This document shows, piece after piece, positions 43,430 through 51,226 of a stretch of 53,118 bases of DNA. Every line of letters starts with the position of its first letter. Positions within the stretch are counted from its first letter, which is position 1. Origin of the DNA: Pseudomonadota bacterium (GTDB lineage: Bacteria; Pseudomonadota; Alphaproteobacteria; Micropepsales; Micropepsaceae); contig JAKOQZ010000093.1 in assembly GCA_029778105.1 (NCBI GenBank), positions 1 to 53,118 of the forward strand, written 5' to 3'. Below the pieces are notes generated by a model. The model worked only from the letters and a program-made list of their open reading frames with translations, was not told the origin of the DNA and did no database searches. A program made the position numbers and the translations under genes.

Positions 43430-43517
43430 TGGCACTCTCCTCAAGCGGCGGGGCTGATGCCCGGTTGCGTCGAATCGTGCCCTAAACGCGCCCGCCCGTC
43501 ATGCGAATTCGCGCCCC

Positions 43518-44666
43518 TCAGGATCGCGATCCGGCGACGGGCAGCGGGCGGCCGGGCCTGCCGGCATCGCCCGCAAACAGCGCCTTGAAGCCGCTCTGGA
43601 GCGGTTTTTCGACGAAAAGCGAGATCATCAGGCTGCTGCCGACAAGTATGAACAGGACGCCGGCCAGCGCCCATCCGGGGCCAAGCAGGGCGAAGAGCGG
43701 CGGCGTGATCGCCGCGCCGAGCACGTAGTGATTGAGATAGAGCGGGTAGCTGAGATTGCCGAGCTCGCGCGTGACGCGAAGGACCGGGCTGAGCGCCCAG
43801 TGGATCGCGGGGCTGAACAGGACGCTGATTACGATCAGCGCCAGACCGGCGAACCACACCGCAGCGCTGGCGAGGCCGACGCCGGGATCGTGCGCGAAGC
43901 CGGCGATCTCCATCAGGCCGAGGGCGGTCAGCACGGCCAGCCAGAGCCATCCGCTCCGGCCGATATGTCCCGCTGCGATCGCCCACAGCACGATGCCGCC
44001 GGCGAAGAAGACGCCGTGCCGCAGCAGCGCGACCTTGAACCAGAAGCGTTCGGCGATGGCGAAATAGCCGCCGGCGAAGGCTTCGCTTCCCGCCAGCTTG
44101 ACGCCGGCCGACAGCGCGACGAACGCGCCGCTGGCGAGGCTTAGCGCCAATGCGAGCCTGAGAAGCGCACGGGGCGAGACCTGGAACCGCCACATGACGA
44201 GGAAGACCAGGATGTAGAACGCCGCCTCGACGACCAGCGTCCATACGACGCCGTCGATATAGGGTCCGATCGGGGAAAGGACCGCCGACTTGGCGAAGGC
44301 GAAAAAGAGCGCCGAAGAGACGCCTTCGGTCGCCAGCCGCGCGACGAGCGCGATCAGGGCGCAGAGCCAGAGGGTGGGCAGGATGCGCGCCGCGCGGTTG
44401 AGGATGAAGCCGGAGGGGCTGGTCCTCATGGAGCTGAACGAGATGACGAAGCCGGAAATGACGAAAAAGATCTGGACGCCGACGGCGCCGACATCGGCGA
44501 ACGGCGCGAGAATGGGGAACGCTTCGTCGCCGGTAGCAGGAGTGATCCCGACGCCCTGAAACGAGAACACCGCGAGATGATTGAGCAGAACCAATGCGCA
44601 CGCCAGGATGCGAACGAGGTCCAGCCCGTCGAAATGGCCGGGCTTGTGTGACATGGGCAGGTGCAT
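43518..44666 (-). CDS. acyltransferase 3 (OafA/YrhL-like) membrane protein
   Basis: 382 residues; the ATG at 44666 is the longest start, and MSHKPGHFDG at 44654 is a likely alternative. About ten hydrophobic helices. FDGLDLVRILACALVLLNHL contains the conserved His near the N-terminus, and GVQIFFVISGFVISFSSMRT the family F-F-x-x-S-G-F motif with the Arg. Such proteins transfer acyl groups to exopolysaccharide, O-antigen or peptidoglycan. No soluble SGNH domain is fused. The partner glycan is unknown. Confidence 0.9.
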   Translation of the reverse strand: MHLPMSHKPGHFDGLDLVRILACALVLLNHLAVFSFQGVGITPATGDEAFPILAPFADVGAVGVQIFFVISGFVISFSSMRTSPSGFILNRAARILPTLWLCALIALVARLATEGVSSALFFAFAKSAVLSPIGPYIDGVVWTLVVEAAFYILVFLVMWRFQVSPRALLRLALALSLASGAFVALSAGVKLAGSEAFAGGYFAIAERFWFKVALLRHGVFFAGGIVLWAIAAGHIGRSGWLWLAVLTALGLMEIAGFAHDPGVGLASAAVWFAGLALIVISVLFSPAIHWALSPVLRVTRELGNLSYPLYLNHYVLGAAITPPLFALLGPGWALAGVLFILVGSSLMISLFVEKPLQSGFKALFAGDAGRPGRPLPVAGSRS

Positions 44667-44712
44667 TCCTGAGGGCAGCGCCGAATTGACTTAAATTAAG
44701 CTCAAATCGGCA

Positions 44713-44741
44713 TGCGGCGTCGATTTTTTATCGCCGCCGCA
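44713..44741 (-). terminator. hairpin downstream of mcd
   Basis: Arms TGCGGCG and CGCCGCA, one mismatch, then CGAT paired with ATCG around a five-base T or A loop. It lies about 23 bases after the mcd stop and may terminate that transcript. There is no run of T after it on the minus strand. Confidence 0.45.
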
Positions 44742-44763
44742 GCCCTCCCGTTTGCAACTATGC

Positions 44764-46416
44764 TTAATTCGCGCCGTCTTCGAGCAGGCGGCGGGCGATG
44801 AACATGGCCTGAACCTCGGCCGCGCCCTCGAAGATGTTGAGGATGCGGGCGTCGCAGAGGACGCGGCTGACCGGGTATTCGAGCGCGAAGCCGTTGCCGC
44901 CATGGATCTGGAGGGCATTGTCGGCGGCGGCCCAGGCGACGCGGGCGCCGAGCAGTTTCGCCATGCCGGCTTCGAGATCGCAGCGGCGGCCTTCGTCTTT
45001 TTCGCGGGCGGCGAAATAGGTCATCTGGCGGGCGATCATGATCTCGACCGCCATCATCACCAGCTTGTTGGCGACGCGCGGGAAGTGGATGAGCGTCTTG
45101 CCGAACTGCACGCGATCCAGCGCATAGGCGAGGCCGAGCTCCAGCGCGCATTGCGCGACGCCGACGGCGCGGGCGGCGGTTTGAATACGCGCGGATTCAA
45201 ACGTCTGCATGAGCTGCTTGAAGCCCTGGCCCTCGACGCCGCCGAGAATATTGGCGGCGGGGACTTCGAAGCCGTCGAAGCCGATCTCGTATTCCTTCAT
45301 GCCGCGATAGCCGAGCACCTCGATCTCGCCGCCGGTCATGCCCTTCACCGGGAAGTGGTTGTCGTCGTCGCCGCGCGGCTTGGGCGCGAGCAGCATCGAG
45401 AGGCCCTTGTAGCCGGGGGCGTCGGGATCGGTGCGGACGAGGACGGTCATCACGTCGGCGCGGGCGGCGTGGGTGATCCACGTCTTGTTGCCGGTGATCT
45501 TCCAGACGTCGCCGTCGCGCGTGGCGCGGGTGCGGAGCGAACCGAGATCGGAGCCGGTATTGGGTTCGGTGAAGACGGCGGTGGGCAGGATTTCGCCCGA
45601 CGCGATCCTGGGCAGCCATTCGTCCTTCTGCTCCAGCGTGCCGCCGCCGAGGATGAGTTCGGCCGCGATCTCGCTGCGCGTGCCGAGCGAGCCGACGCCG
45701 ATATAGCCGCGGGAGAGTTCTTCGGAGACGACGCACATGGCGGTCTTGCCGAGGCCGGCGCCGCCGAAGCCTTCGGGGATGGTGAGGCCGAAGACGCCGA
45801 GCGCGCCCATTTCCTCAACGACGCTCATCGGGATGAATTCGTCGCGCATGTGCCAGCCATTGGCGAAGGGCACGACCTTTTCGTCGGAGAATTTGCGGAA
45901 CTGGTCGCGGATCATCTCCATCGTCTCGTCGAGCCCGGTGACGCCGTGGCTGGCGGCGTTGGGGTGGGCCGCGATGAGTTCGGCGAGGCGGGTCTTCCTG
46001 GCCTGATCCTGCGCGGCGCGGGCGGGGCCGGCGGCAACGGCCCAGAAGGCGGCGATGTCGGCGTCGGTGAGGCCGACATCATAGGGGCGGACGATCTCGC
46101 CCTGGCTCATCGGGATGCCGCCGACGATCTGAAGCGCATATTCGCCGACGCCGATCTCCAGGATCAGCGTTTCGATCTCGCCGAACTTGCCTTCGGCGGC
46201 GACGCGTTCCTGCCAGTGCATGAGCTGGCGCAGCGCTTCGACATAGGTGGCGAGCCAGGAGAAGCCGTGCGCGGCGTGCTGTTCGCGCTCCATCAGGGCG
46301 GCCGAGATCCTGCCCTTGTCGGAGAGCTTTTCGCGGAGCGCGACGCGGGCTTTTTCAGCCAAGGTTTCCGCGGCGCCGACGAGGGCGGGAAGGGCGGCGA
46401 TCGTTTCGGAGGTCAT
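44764..46416 (-). CDS. mcd: probable (2S)-methylsuccinyl-CoA dehydrogenase (Mcd-type acyl-CoA dehydrogenase)
   Basis: 550 residues from the ATG at 46416 with AAGGATCG upstream; the frame is open to 46530. It is a long acyl-CoA dehydrogenase with an N-terminal extension whose EQHAAHGFSWLATYVEALRQ and GEYALQIVGGIPMSQGE stretches I recognise as typical of Mcd. The ACAD core follows: GAGLGKTAMCVVSEELSRGY, FTEPNTGSDLGSLRTRATRD and GNKTWITHAARAD for FAD binding, and HGGNGFALEYPVSRVLCDAR near the catalytic base. Mcd oxidises methylsuccinyl-CoA to mesaconyl-CoA in the ethylmalonyl-CoA pathway; ccr lies 3.3 kb away. Identity as Mcd rather than another long ACAD is from sequence memory. Confidence 0.78.
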   Translation of the reverse strand: MTSETIAALPALVGAAETLAEKARVALREKLSDKGRISAALMEREQHAAHGFSWLATYVEALRQLMHWQERVAAEGKFGEIETLILEIGVGEYALQIVGGIPMSQGEIVRPYDVGLTDADIAAFWAVAAGPARAAQDQARKTRLAELIAAHPNAASHGVTGLDETMEMIRDQFRKFSDEKVVPFANGWHMRDEFIPMSVVEEMGALGVFGLTIPEGFGGAGLGKTAMCVVSEELSRGYIGVGSLGTRSEIAAELILGGGTLEQKDEWLPRIASGEILPTAVFTEPNTGSDLGSLRTRATRDGDVWKITGNKTWITHAARADVMTVLVRTDPDAPGYKGLSMLLAPKPRGDDDNHFPVKGMTGGEIEVLGYRGMKEYEIGFDGFEVPAANILGGVEGQGFKQLMQTFESARIQTAARAVGVAQCALELGLAYALDRVQFGKTLIHFPRVANKLVMMAVEIMIARQMTYFAAREKDEGRRCDLEAGMAKLLGARVAWAAADNALQIHGGNGFALEYPVSRVLCDARILNIFEGAAEVQAMFIARRLLEDGAN

Positions 46417-46511
46417 GCGGCGATCCTTGAGGCACGGTATGGCGAAGGAAGGTGTGGTATGGCGCGGCGCACGCGCGTATTCCATACGCACGATGCGGGA
46501 AACTGGTTGAA

Positions 46512-47360
46512 ATGGCCGGAAGGGCGGCAAGGGCGCGCGGCGTGCGCGCGGTCGTGACCGATGCGGTGAACCGCTTCGTGCTGAACGACAACTGGGCGAT
46601 CGCCAGCGACATCGCGATGGCGATCCTGCTGTCGCTGTTTCCGTTTCTGATCATCGTCACGGCGGTCGCCTCGCTGCTGGGCAGCCAGGATCTGGCGCGC
46701 GAGGCGGCCGATCTGGTGCTGGCGAGCTGGCCCAAGCAGGTGGGCGAGCCGCTGGCCAACGAGGTGATGCGCGTGCTGACGGGGCAGCGGCGCGACCTGC
46801 TGACCATCGGTTCGGTGCTGGCGCTGGTGTTCGCGTCGAACGCCGTCCAGTCGGTGCGCATCGGGCTCAACCGCGCCTATGGCGTGCCGGAGCGGCGCAG
46901 CTGGTGGACGACGCGGCTGGAATCGATCGGCTTCGTGATCGTGGGGACGATGGTGCTGCTGGCGCTGGCGTTCCTGATCGTGCTGGGGCCGGTGATCTGG
47001 CGCGCCATCACCAGCTATGTGCCCGATCTCGGCGCGTTCTCCAGCCTGGTCACCACGCTGCGCTTCGTGATCGCGACGGCGGTGATCGTGGGATCGCTGG
47101 TGATCTCGCATTTCTGGCTGCCCGCAGGATGGCGGCGCATGCGCGACATCTGGCCGGGCATCCTGGTGACGCTGATCGGATGGATCGCGGCGGGCGTCGG
47201 CTTCGGCTGGTATCTCGACAGCTTCGCCGGCAATTACGTCTCGACCTATGCCGGCCTCGCGACCGGCATGATCGCGCTGGTGTTCCTGTATTTCTGCGCG
47301 GTGATCTTTCTGTTCGGCGGCGAGATCAACGCGGCGATCCGCAGGGCGCAGCAGGGCTGA
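46512..47360 (+). CDS. YihY/BrkB-family inner-membrane protein
   Basis: 282 residues from the ATG at 46512; a GTG at 46452 extends the frame but lies in unlikely sequence. The BrkB/YihY core is clear: six helices beginning with IAMAILLSLFPFLIIVTAVA, and VFASNAVQSVRIGLNRAYGV, the family N/R signature, then GWYLDSFAGNYVSTYAGLAT and FLYFCAVIFLFGGEINAAI at the end. Function not established despite the old RNase BN name. Divergent from mcd across 95 bases. Confidence 0.9.
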   Translation: MAGRAARARGVRAVVTDAVNRFVLNDNWAIASDIAMAILLSLFPFLIIVTAVASLLGSQDLAREAADLVLASWPKQVGEPLANEVMRVLTGQRRDLLTIGSVLALVFASNAVQSVRIGLNRAYGVPERRSWWTTRLESIGFVIVGTMVLLALAFLIVLGPVIWRAITSYVPDLGAFSSLVTTLRFVIATAVIVGSLVISHFWLPAGWRRMRDIWPGILVTLIGWIAAGVGFGWYLDSFAGNYVSTYAGLATGMIALVFLYFCAVIFLFGGEINAAIRRAQQG

Positions 47361-47362
47361 CA

Positions 47363-48073
47363 TCATGCGCGGCGCCTCCGGAAGCGGGGGCGGACCACAC
47401 TCCACCACAGCAGCGCGATGCCACTGAGCGCGACGGCGAGGCCGAGAAGCGAAGCGATGACGAGCAGCGGGGTGTTGAAATCCTCGCGCGTCTCGTAATC
47501 CATGATGTGGAGCATCCAGAAGAAGTCGTAGAGACGCCACGTGCCGTTGCGGCGGGCCGCGACGCGCCCGTCATGGGCGGCGACAGAGATGCGGGTATCG
47601 TCATCGTCGGCGAACTGCACGCGCCAGGCAGGCAGGCGGCCGCGATAGTCGCCGCCTTCGGTGGTGACGTAGTCGGCCGAGACGGCGGCGAGATCGCCGG
47701 CGAAGTCGGCCTCGGCGATTCTGCGGGCGAGGGCTTCGGAGATGGGGCTGATCACCGCGCCGGTGCGCGCGTCGACGAGGGAGGTCGCGCCGCCGGCGGT
47801 CTTCACTTCATAGACCGGCTCGCCCGCCAGCCCGGTGAGCGTGATGGCGATCGCGCCGCCGCCCGCCGCAGACGCGGCAGCATCCGGCGCGATCAGGCCG
47901 GCGAGGCCGTCGAGCCGCAACGGCTCCTGATGCGCGATATTGTCTTCGCCGCGCACCTTCTCGATGGGGAAAAACGACATCACCGCGCCGCTGAGCATCC
48001 AGATCAGAACCTGGACGCCGACGACGAGCCCGATCCATTTGTGGACCGAGAGGAAGGCGCGCTTCAGCCGCAT
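47363..48073 (-). CDS. PepSY-domain membrane protein
   Basis: 236 residues from the ATG at 48073. An N-terminal helix (LSVHKWIGLVVGVQVLIWML) has the typical PepSY-TM opening RAFLSVHKWIG, and a second lies near the C-terminus (LLVIASLLGLAVALSGIALL). The periplasmic part contains YDFFWMLHIMDYETREDFN, a conserved HxMDY-type element of the iron-siderophore/PepSY TM family. These proteins are often reductases or accessory factors for iron uptake. No TonB receptor is nearby. It is the next gene after the ATPase on the minus strand. Confidence 0.82.
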   Translation of the reverse strand: MRLKRAFLSVHKWIGLVVGVQVLIWMLSGAVMSFFPIEKVRGEDNIAHQEPLRLDGLAGLIAPDAAASAAGGGAIAITLTGLAGEPVYEVKTAGGATSLVDARTGAVISPISEALARRIAEADFAGDLAAVSADYVTTEGGDYRGRLPAWRVQFADDDDTRISVAAHDGRVAARRNGTWRLYDFFWMLHIMDYETREDFNTPLLVIASLLGLAVALSGIALLWWSVVRPRFRRRRA

Positions 48074-48080
48074 GGGGCGA

Positions 48081-49631
48081 TCATTGTAGCCACAGGTCAA
48101 AGTCGTTCATGTCGACGCAGATATAGCCATCGGCACCGTAGCGAGTTCGCTGATCGTCGCTGAAGACGGGCGAATAAAGTGCCTTCTGGGTCGTCCAGTC
48201 GCTGTGGCGCTTTCCTTCCTTCGTCGTCAGGAAGCGAGCGATATGGCCCTCAAATACGGCGCGGTCGTGTTTGTCACCATCGCGTTTGCAGCAGCCAAAG
48301 CGGATGGTTTTCGATGTCTCATCAAGAGCCACCACATCAATCTCGATGTCGGAGCCGTCGGCCTTGTTCCAATATCCGCGCACAAGATCGGTGAGGCTGA
48401 AATCGCCGACGCCCTTGCGCGAACATTCCTCCATCGTCTGGCGGACGAATTTCTCGAACGCCATGCCTTCATGCGTGAGGAGTGCGGTGTCGGCCTTTTC
48501 GACGGCTTCCTCGAGGGGGCGGATGCGGGCGAGGCGGACATTGCGCAGCAGCGCCGCCAGCCAGGCGGAGAGGAAGTTGTCGGAGATGACGTAGCGCGTG
48601 CTGCGCTGTTTCTCCGTGGCGAAGACCGGCAGTTGCCGCTCGACCATGCGGTATTTTTCGACCAGCACCTTCAGATGCGCGCCGAACTGCTTGGCGTCGT
48701 CGGGCCCGGTGCGGGCGAACTCGGCGGCGAGCGCGCCATGCGACGAGGGCCCGAGGCGCGCGAGAATGGTAAGCAGGCTGTCATAGCGCCCGCGCAACTC
48801 GCGCAGGAACCAGTTGTCGGCCTCGTCTTTCAGAGGGCTGGAGCCTTCGAAGAACATCTTGCGAAGCGTTACGCGGCGGTATTCCGCATCCGGCTTCAGG
48901 ATCGTTTGGTCGAAGCAGTCGCGATAAAACTTTGGGATGCCCTCGAAGATCGACCATAAGAAGAGTTGGTGATGGCGATCCGCGATGCCGTGCTCGCGGA
49001 ACATTTCGAAGAGCGTTGCAGAGTCCCAGTGGCCGATGTGCAGCGTGTCGGTCACCCGATTAAAGAGCGGTGAGGCTTTGTCTTCTAGGACTGCAGTCAG
49101 CTCGGTGTGGATGGAGCCAAGGGTAAACAGGCCTGACGTAGGGACATGTCCCGTGTCGTCCACTTGTTTCCAGAGGTCGCGCGTGTCGTCATCAAGATAG
49201 CCAGCATCGCCACACCTTAAGCGAGCCCTGTCGATGTCCTTTTGAAGTTCGGACAGAAAGGGTCTCAGCGGCTTTCTGTTGAGATACTGAAACTCATCGA
49301 TTGCCGTCGTGATACCCGAATCCCAAAGAGTCAAAAGGCAGGTCGAGATATTCTGAAAGTTATTCGTGTGAGGACTGAGAACCTCGACACCGGGCGTATC
49401 GCTGAAGCTATCCTCAAACGCCTGCACAACGCCGCGCTCGTCGCTGTCAGGAATCTGGACATAGATTGCTTTGCGGGCCGAGCCGGTTCGGCGCAGAGCC
49501 TCTTGAATCAGTGACGTCTTCCCGATCCGCCTGCGCCCGGAGATGGCGCAGAAGAAGAAGCGGCCTCGGTCGAGGATCGCTTGGATTTGTGCAAGTTCCT
49601 GCTTGCGGCCGTAGAAGCCCCATTCGGTCAT
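48081..49631 (-). CDS. ATPase_2/DUF234 family ATP-binding protein
   Basis: 516 residues from the ATG at 49631. Walker A is ISGRRRIGKTSLIQEALRR and Walker B/sensor TTAIDEFQYLN, the archaeal-type ATPase_2 layout with the GRR-IGKTSL signature. The C-terminal DUF234 domain (about residues 390-510) is a PD-(D/E)xK nuclease relative: EKFVRQTMEEC, DIEIDVVALDE and then FGCCKRD, where relatives usually have G-E-x-K. The catalytic Glu therefore appears replaced by Cys. Such genes are sporadic and mobile in bacteria, with suspected DNA-related or defence roles. No SD; a 34-bp dyad covers the 5' end (49631-49664). Confidence 0.87.
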   Translation of the reverse strand: MTEWGFYGRKQELAQIQAILDRGRFFFCAISGRRRIGKTSLIQEALRRTGSARKAIYVQIPDSDERGVVQAFEDSFSDTPGVEVLSPHTNNFQNISTCLLTLWDSGITTAIDEFQYLNRKPLRPFLSELQKDIDRARLRCGDAGYLDDDTRDLWKQVDDTGHVPTSGLFTLGSIHTELTAVLEDKASPLFNRVTDTLHIGHWDSATLFEMFREHGIADRHHQLFLWSIFEGIPKFYRDCFDQTILKPDAEYRRVTLRKMFFEGSSPLKDEADNWFLRELRGRYDSLLTILARLGPSSHGALAAEFARTGPDDAKQFGAHLKVLVEKYRMVERQLPVFATEKQRSTRYVISDNFLSAWLAALLRNVRLARIRPLEEAVEKADTALLTHEGMAFEKFVRQTMEECSRKGVGDFSLTDLVRGYWNKADGSDIEIDVVALDETSKTIRFGCCKRDGDKHDRAVFEGHIARFLTTKEGKRHSDWTTQKALYSPVFSDDQRTRYGADGYICVDMNDFDLWLQ

Positions 49632-49664
49632 GCAGATAACATAAGAATTCTTATGTTAGCTGCA
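49631..49664. promoter_or_regulatory. 34-bp near-perfect palindrome at the ATPase start codon
   Basis: The 22 bases 49637-49658 are perfectly symmetric around GAATTC (arm TAACATAAGAA). After one mismatched position (A36/G59), TGCAG and CTGCA extend it to 34 bases. It directly precedes and touches the ATG at 49631 and is strikingly AT-rich for this locus. Likely an operator for autoregulation, or an mRNA hairpin that hides the start; it also lies after the ccr stop. Confidence 0.7.
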
Positions 49665-49698
49665 ATCGGGAAATTTGTCGTATCCAGACAAAGGCTTA

Positions 49699-50976
49699 TC
49701 AGCCGCCCGTGGCCTCGATGACGTCTTCGAAGGTGCGCAGGCCCGTGCGGGGCGAATTGACCAGCACGGCCATGTTGCCGGGCAGGTGTTCGTTCCTCAG
49801 CATCTTGGTGTGGGCCTTGGGGATGTCGGCCCACGAGAAGACTTCCGACATGCACGGGTCGATGCGGCGCTCGACCACCAGGCGGTTGGCCTGACTGGCC
49901 TGCAGGTAGTTGGCGAAGTGCGAACCCTGGATGCGCTTCTGGCGCATCCACACATAGCGGGCGTCGAAGGTGAGGTTGTAGCCGGTCGTGCCGGCGCAGA
50001 AGACGACCATGCCGCCGCGCTTCACCACCAGGCACGAGACCGGGAAGGTGCTCTCGCCGGGGTGTTCGAACACCATGTCGACATCGTTGCCCTTGCCGGT
50101 GATGTCCCAGATCGCCTTGCCGAACTTGCGCGCTTCTTTCGTCCACGCATCGTATTCGGGGGTGCCGACCTGGGGCATCTGGCCCCAGCACTTGAAGTCT
50201 TTCCGGTTGATGACGCCCTTGGCGCCGAGGCTGAGCACGAAGTCGCGCTTGGTCTCATCCGAGATGACGCCGATGGCGTTGGCGCCGGAGACGGCGCAGA
50301 GCTGGATCGCGAAGGAACCCAGGCCCCCCGAGGCGCCCCAGACGAGCACGTTGTGGCCGGGACGCAGGATGTGCGGACGGTGGCCGAAGAACATGCGGTA
50401 GGTGGTGGCGAGGGTGAGCGTGTAGCAGGCGCTTTCCTCCCAGGTCAGATGCTTGGGACGCTCCATGAGCTGACGGTCCTGCACGCGGCAGAACTGCGCG
50501 AAGGAGCCGTCCGGCGTCTCGTAGCCCCAGATGCGCTGGGTGGGCGAGAACATCGGGTCGCCGCCATTGCACTCCTCGTCGTCGCCGTCGTCCTGATTGC
50601 AGTGGATGACGACCTCGTCGCCGACCTTCCAGCGCTTCACTTTCGAGCCGACCGCCCAGACGATGCCCGACGCGTCCGAGCCGGCGACATGCACCGGCTG
50701 CTTGTGGCCGTCAAAAGGGGAAACGGGCGTGCCGAGACCGGCCCAGACGCCGTTATAGTTCACGCCCGCCGCCATCACGAGCACCAGCACATCGTGGCTG
50801 TCGAGCTCCCAGGTGGGGATCACCTCGACCTGGAAGGATTTTTCCGGCTCGCCGTGGCGCTCTTTCCGGATGGCCCAGGCGTACATGTTCTTGGGCACAT
50901 GGCCGAGCGGCGGGATTTCGCCGATCTCGTAGAGATCCTTCAGGCCGGACTTGGAACTGACGGCTGCGCTCGACAT
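49699..50976 (-). CDS. ccr: crotonyl-CoA carboxylase/reductase
   Basis: 425 residues with GGAGGGG before the ATG at 50976. An MDR-type NADPH enzyme: VHVAGSDASGIVWAVGSKVK, the long CCR insertion VVIHCNQDDGDDEECNGGDP and QRIWGYETPDGSFAQF, nucleotide motif VWGASGGLGSFAIQL and MVFEHPGESTFPVS and RIQGSHFANYLQA at the CO2/active-site region. The Asn in VNYNGVWAG and the His in GSHFANY match carboxylating members. It converts crotonyl-CoA, CO2 and NADPH to ethylmalonyl-CoA, the committed step of the ethylmalonyl-CoA pathway. Confidence 0.95.
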   Translation of the reverse strand: MSSAAVSSKSGLKDLYEIGEIPPLGHVPKNMYAWAIRKERHGEPEKSFQVEVIPTWELDSHDVLVLVMAAGVNYNGVWAGLGTPVSPFDGHKQPVHVAGSDASGIVWAVGSKVKRWKVGDEVVIHCNQDDGDDEECNGGDPMFSPTQRIWGYETPDGSFAQFCRVQDRQLMERPKHLTWEESACYTLTLATTYRMFFGHRPHILRPGHNVLVWGASGGLGSFAIQLCAVSGANAIGVISDETKRDFVLSLGAKGVINRKDFKCWGQMPQVGTPEYDAWTKEARKFGKAIWDITGKGNDVDMVFEHPGESTFPVSCLVVKRGGMVVFCAGTTGYNLTFDARYVWMRQKRIQGSHFANYLQASQANRLVVERRIDPCMSEVFSWADIPKAHTKMLRNEHLPGNMAVLVNSPRTGLRTFEDVIEATGG

Positions 50977-51226
50977 GGATACCCCTCCAAAAACACCTCC
51001 GTTGCTTCTTGGCGCAGGCCTCTTGGCCTTTACGGAAATGGCGCGCGAGGATTCGTCAGAATCAAGACAGTCGCAACAGGATTTTTGCGCCGCACAAGGC
51101 GGGCGGGTCGATCATGCATTCATTTGGCCGGAACTGCGCAATAACGTGTCGCGATCGTGGTCGATCCTGTCGCTCCCAAGCCCAAAATGCTGCAATGCAC
51201 AATTTCGGGTAAGGTCGGCGCCGGGC
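50977..51226 (-). promoter_or_regulatory. intergenic region upstream of ccr with a TGC-N3-GCA site
   Basis: The 250 bases between aidB and ccr hold no gene. They contain one TGCAATGCA (51191-51199), within TTGTGCATTGCAGCA on the minus strand, resembling the dyads in front of phaR, 215 bases upstream of the ccr ATG. Other AT-richer parts (TCGTCAGAATCAAGAC) may hold the promoter, but I could not identify a -35/-10 pair. Confidence 0.35.

Noticed and set aside
46452-46511. Upstream GTG start of the BrkB-like gene
   Set aside because: It adds a Cys/Arg-rich stretch unlike the family; the ATG at 46512 gives the normal length.
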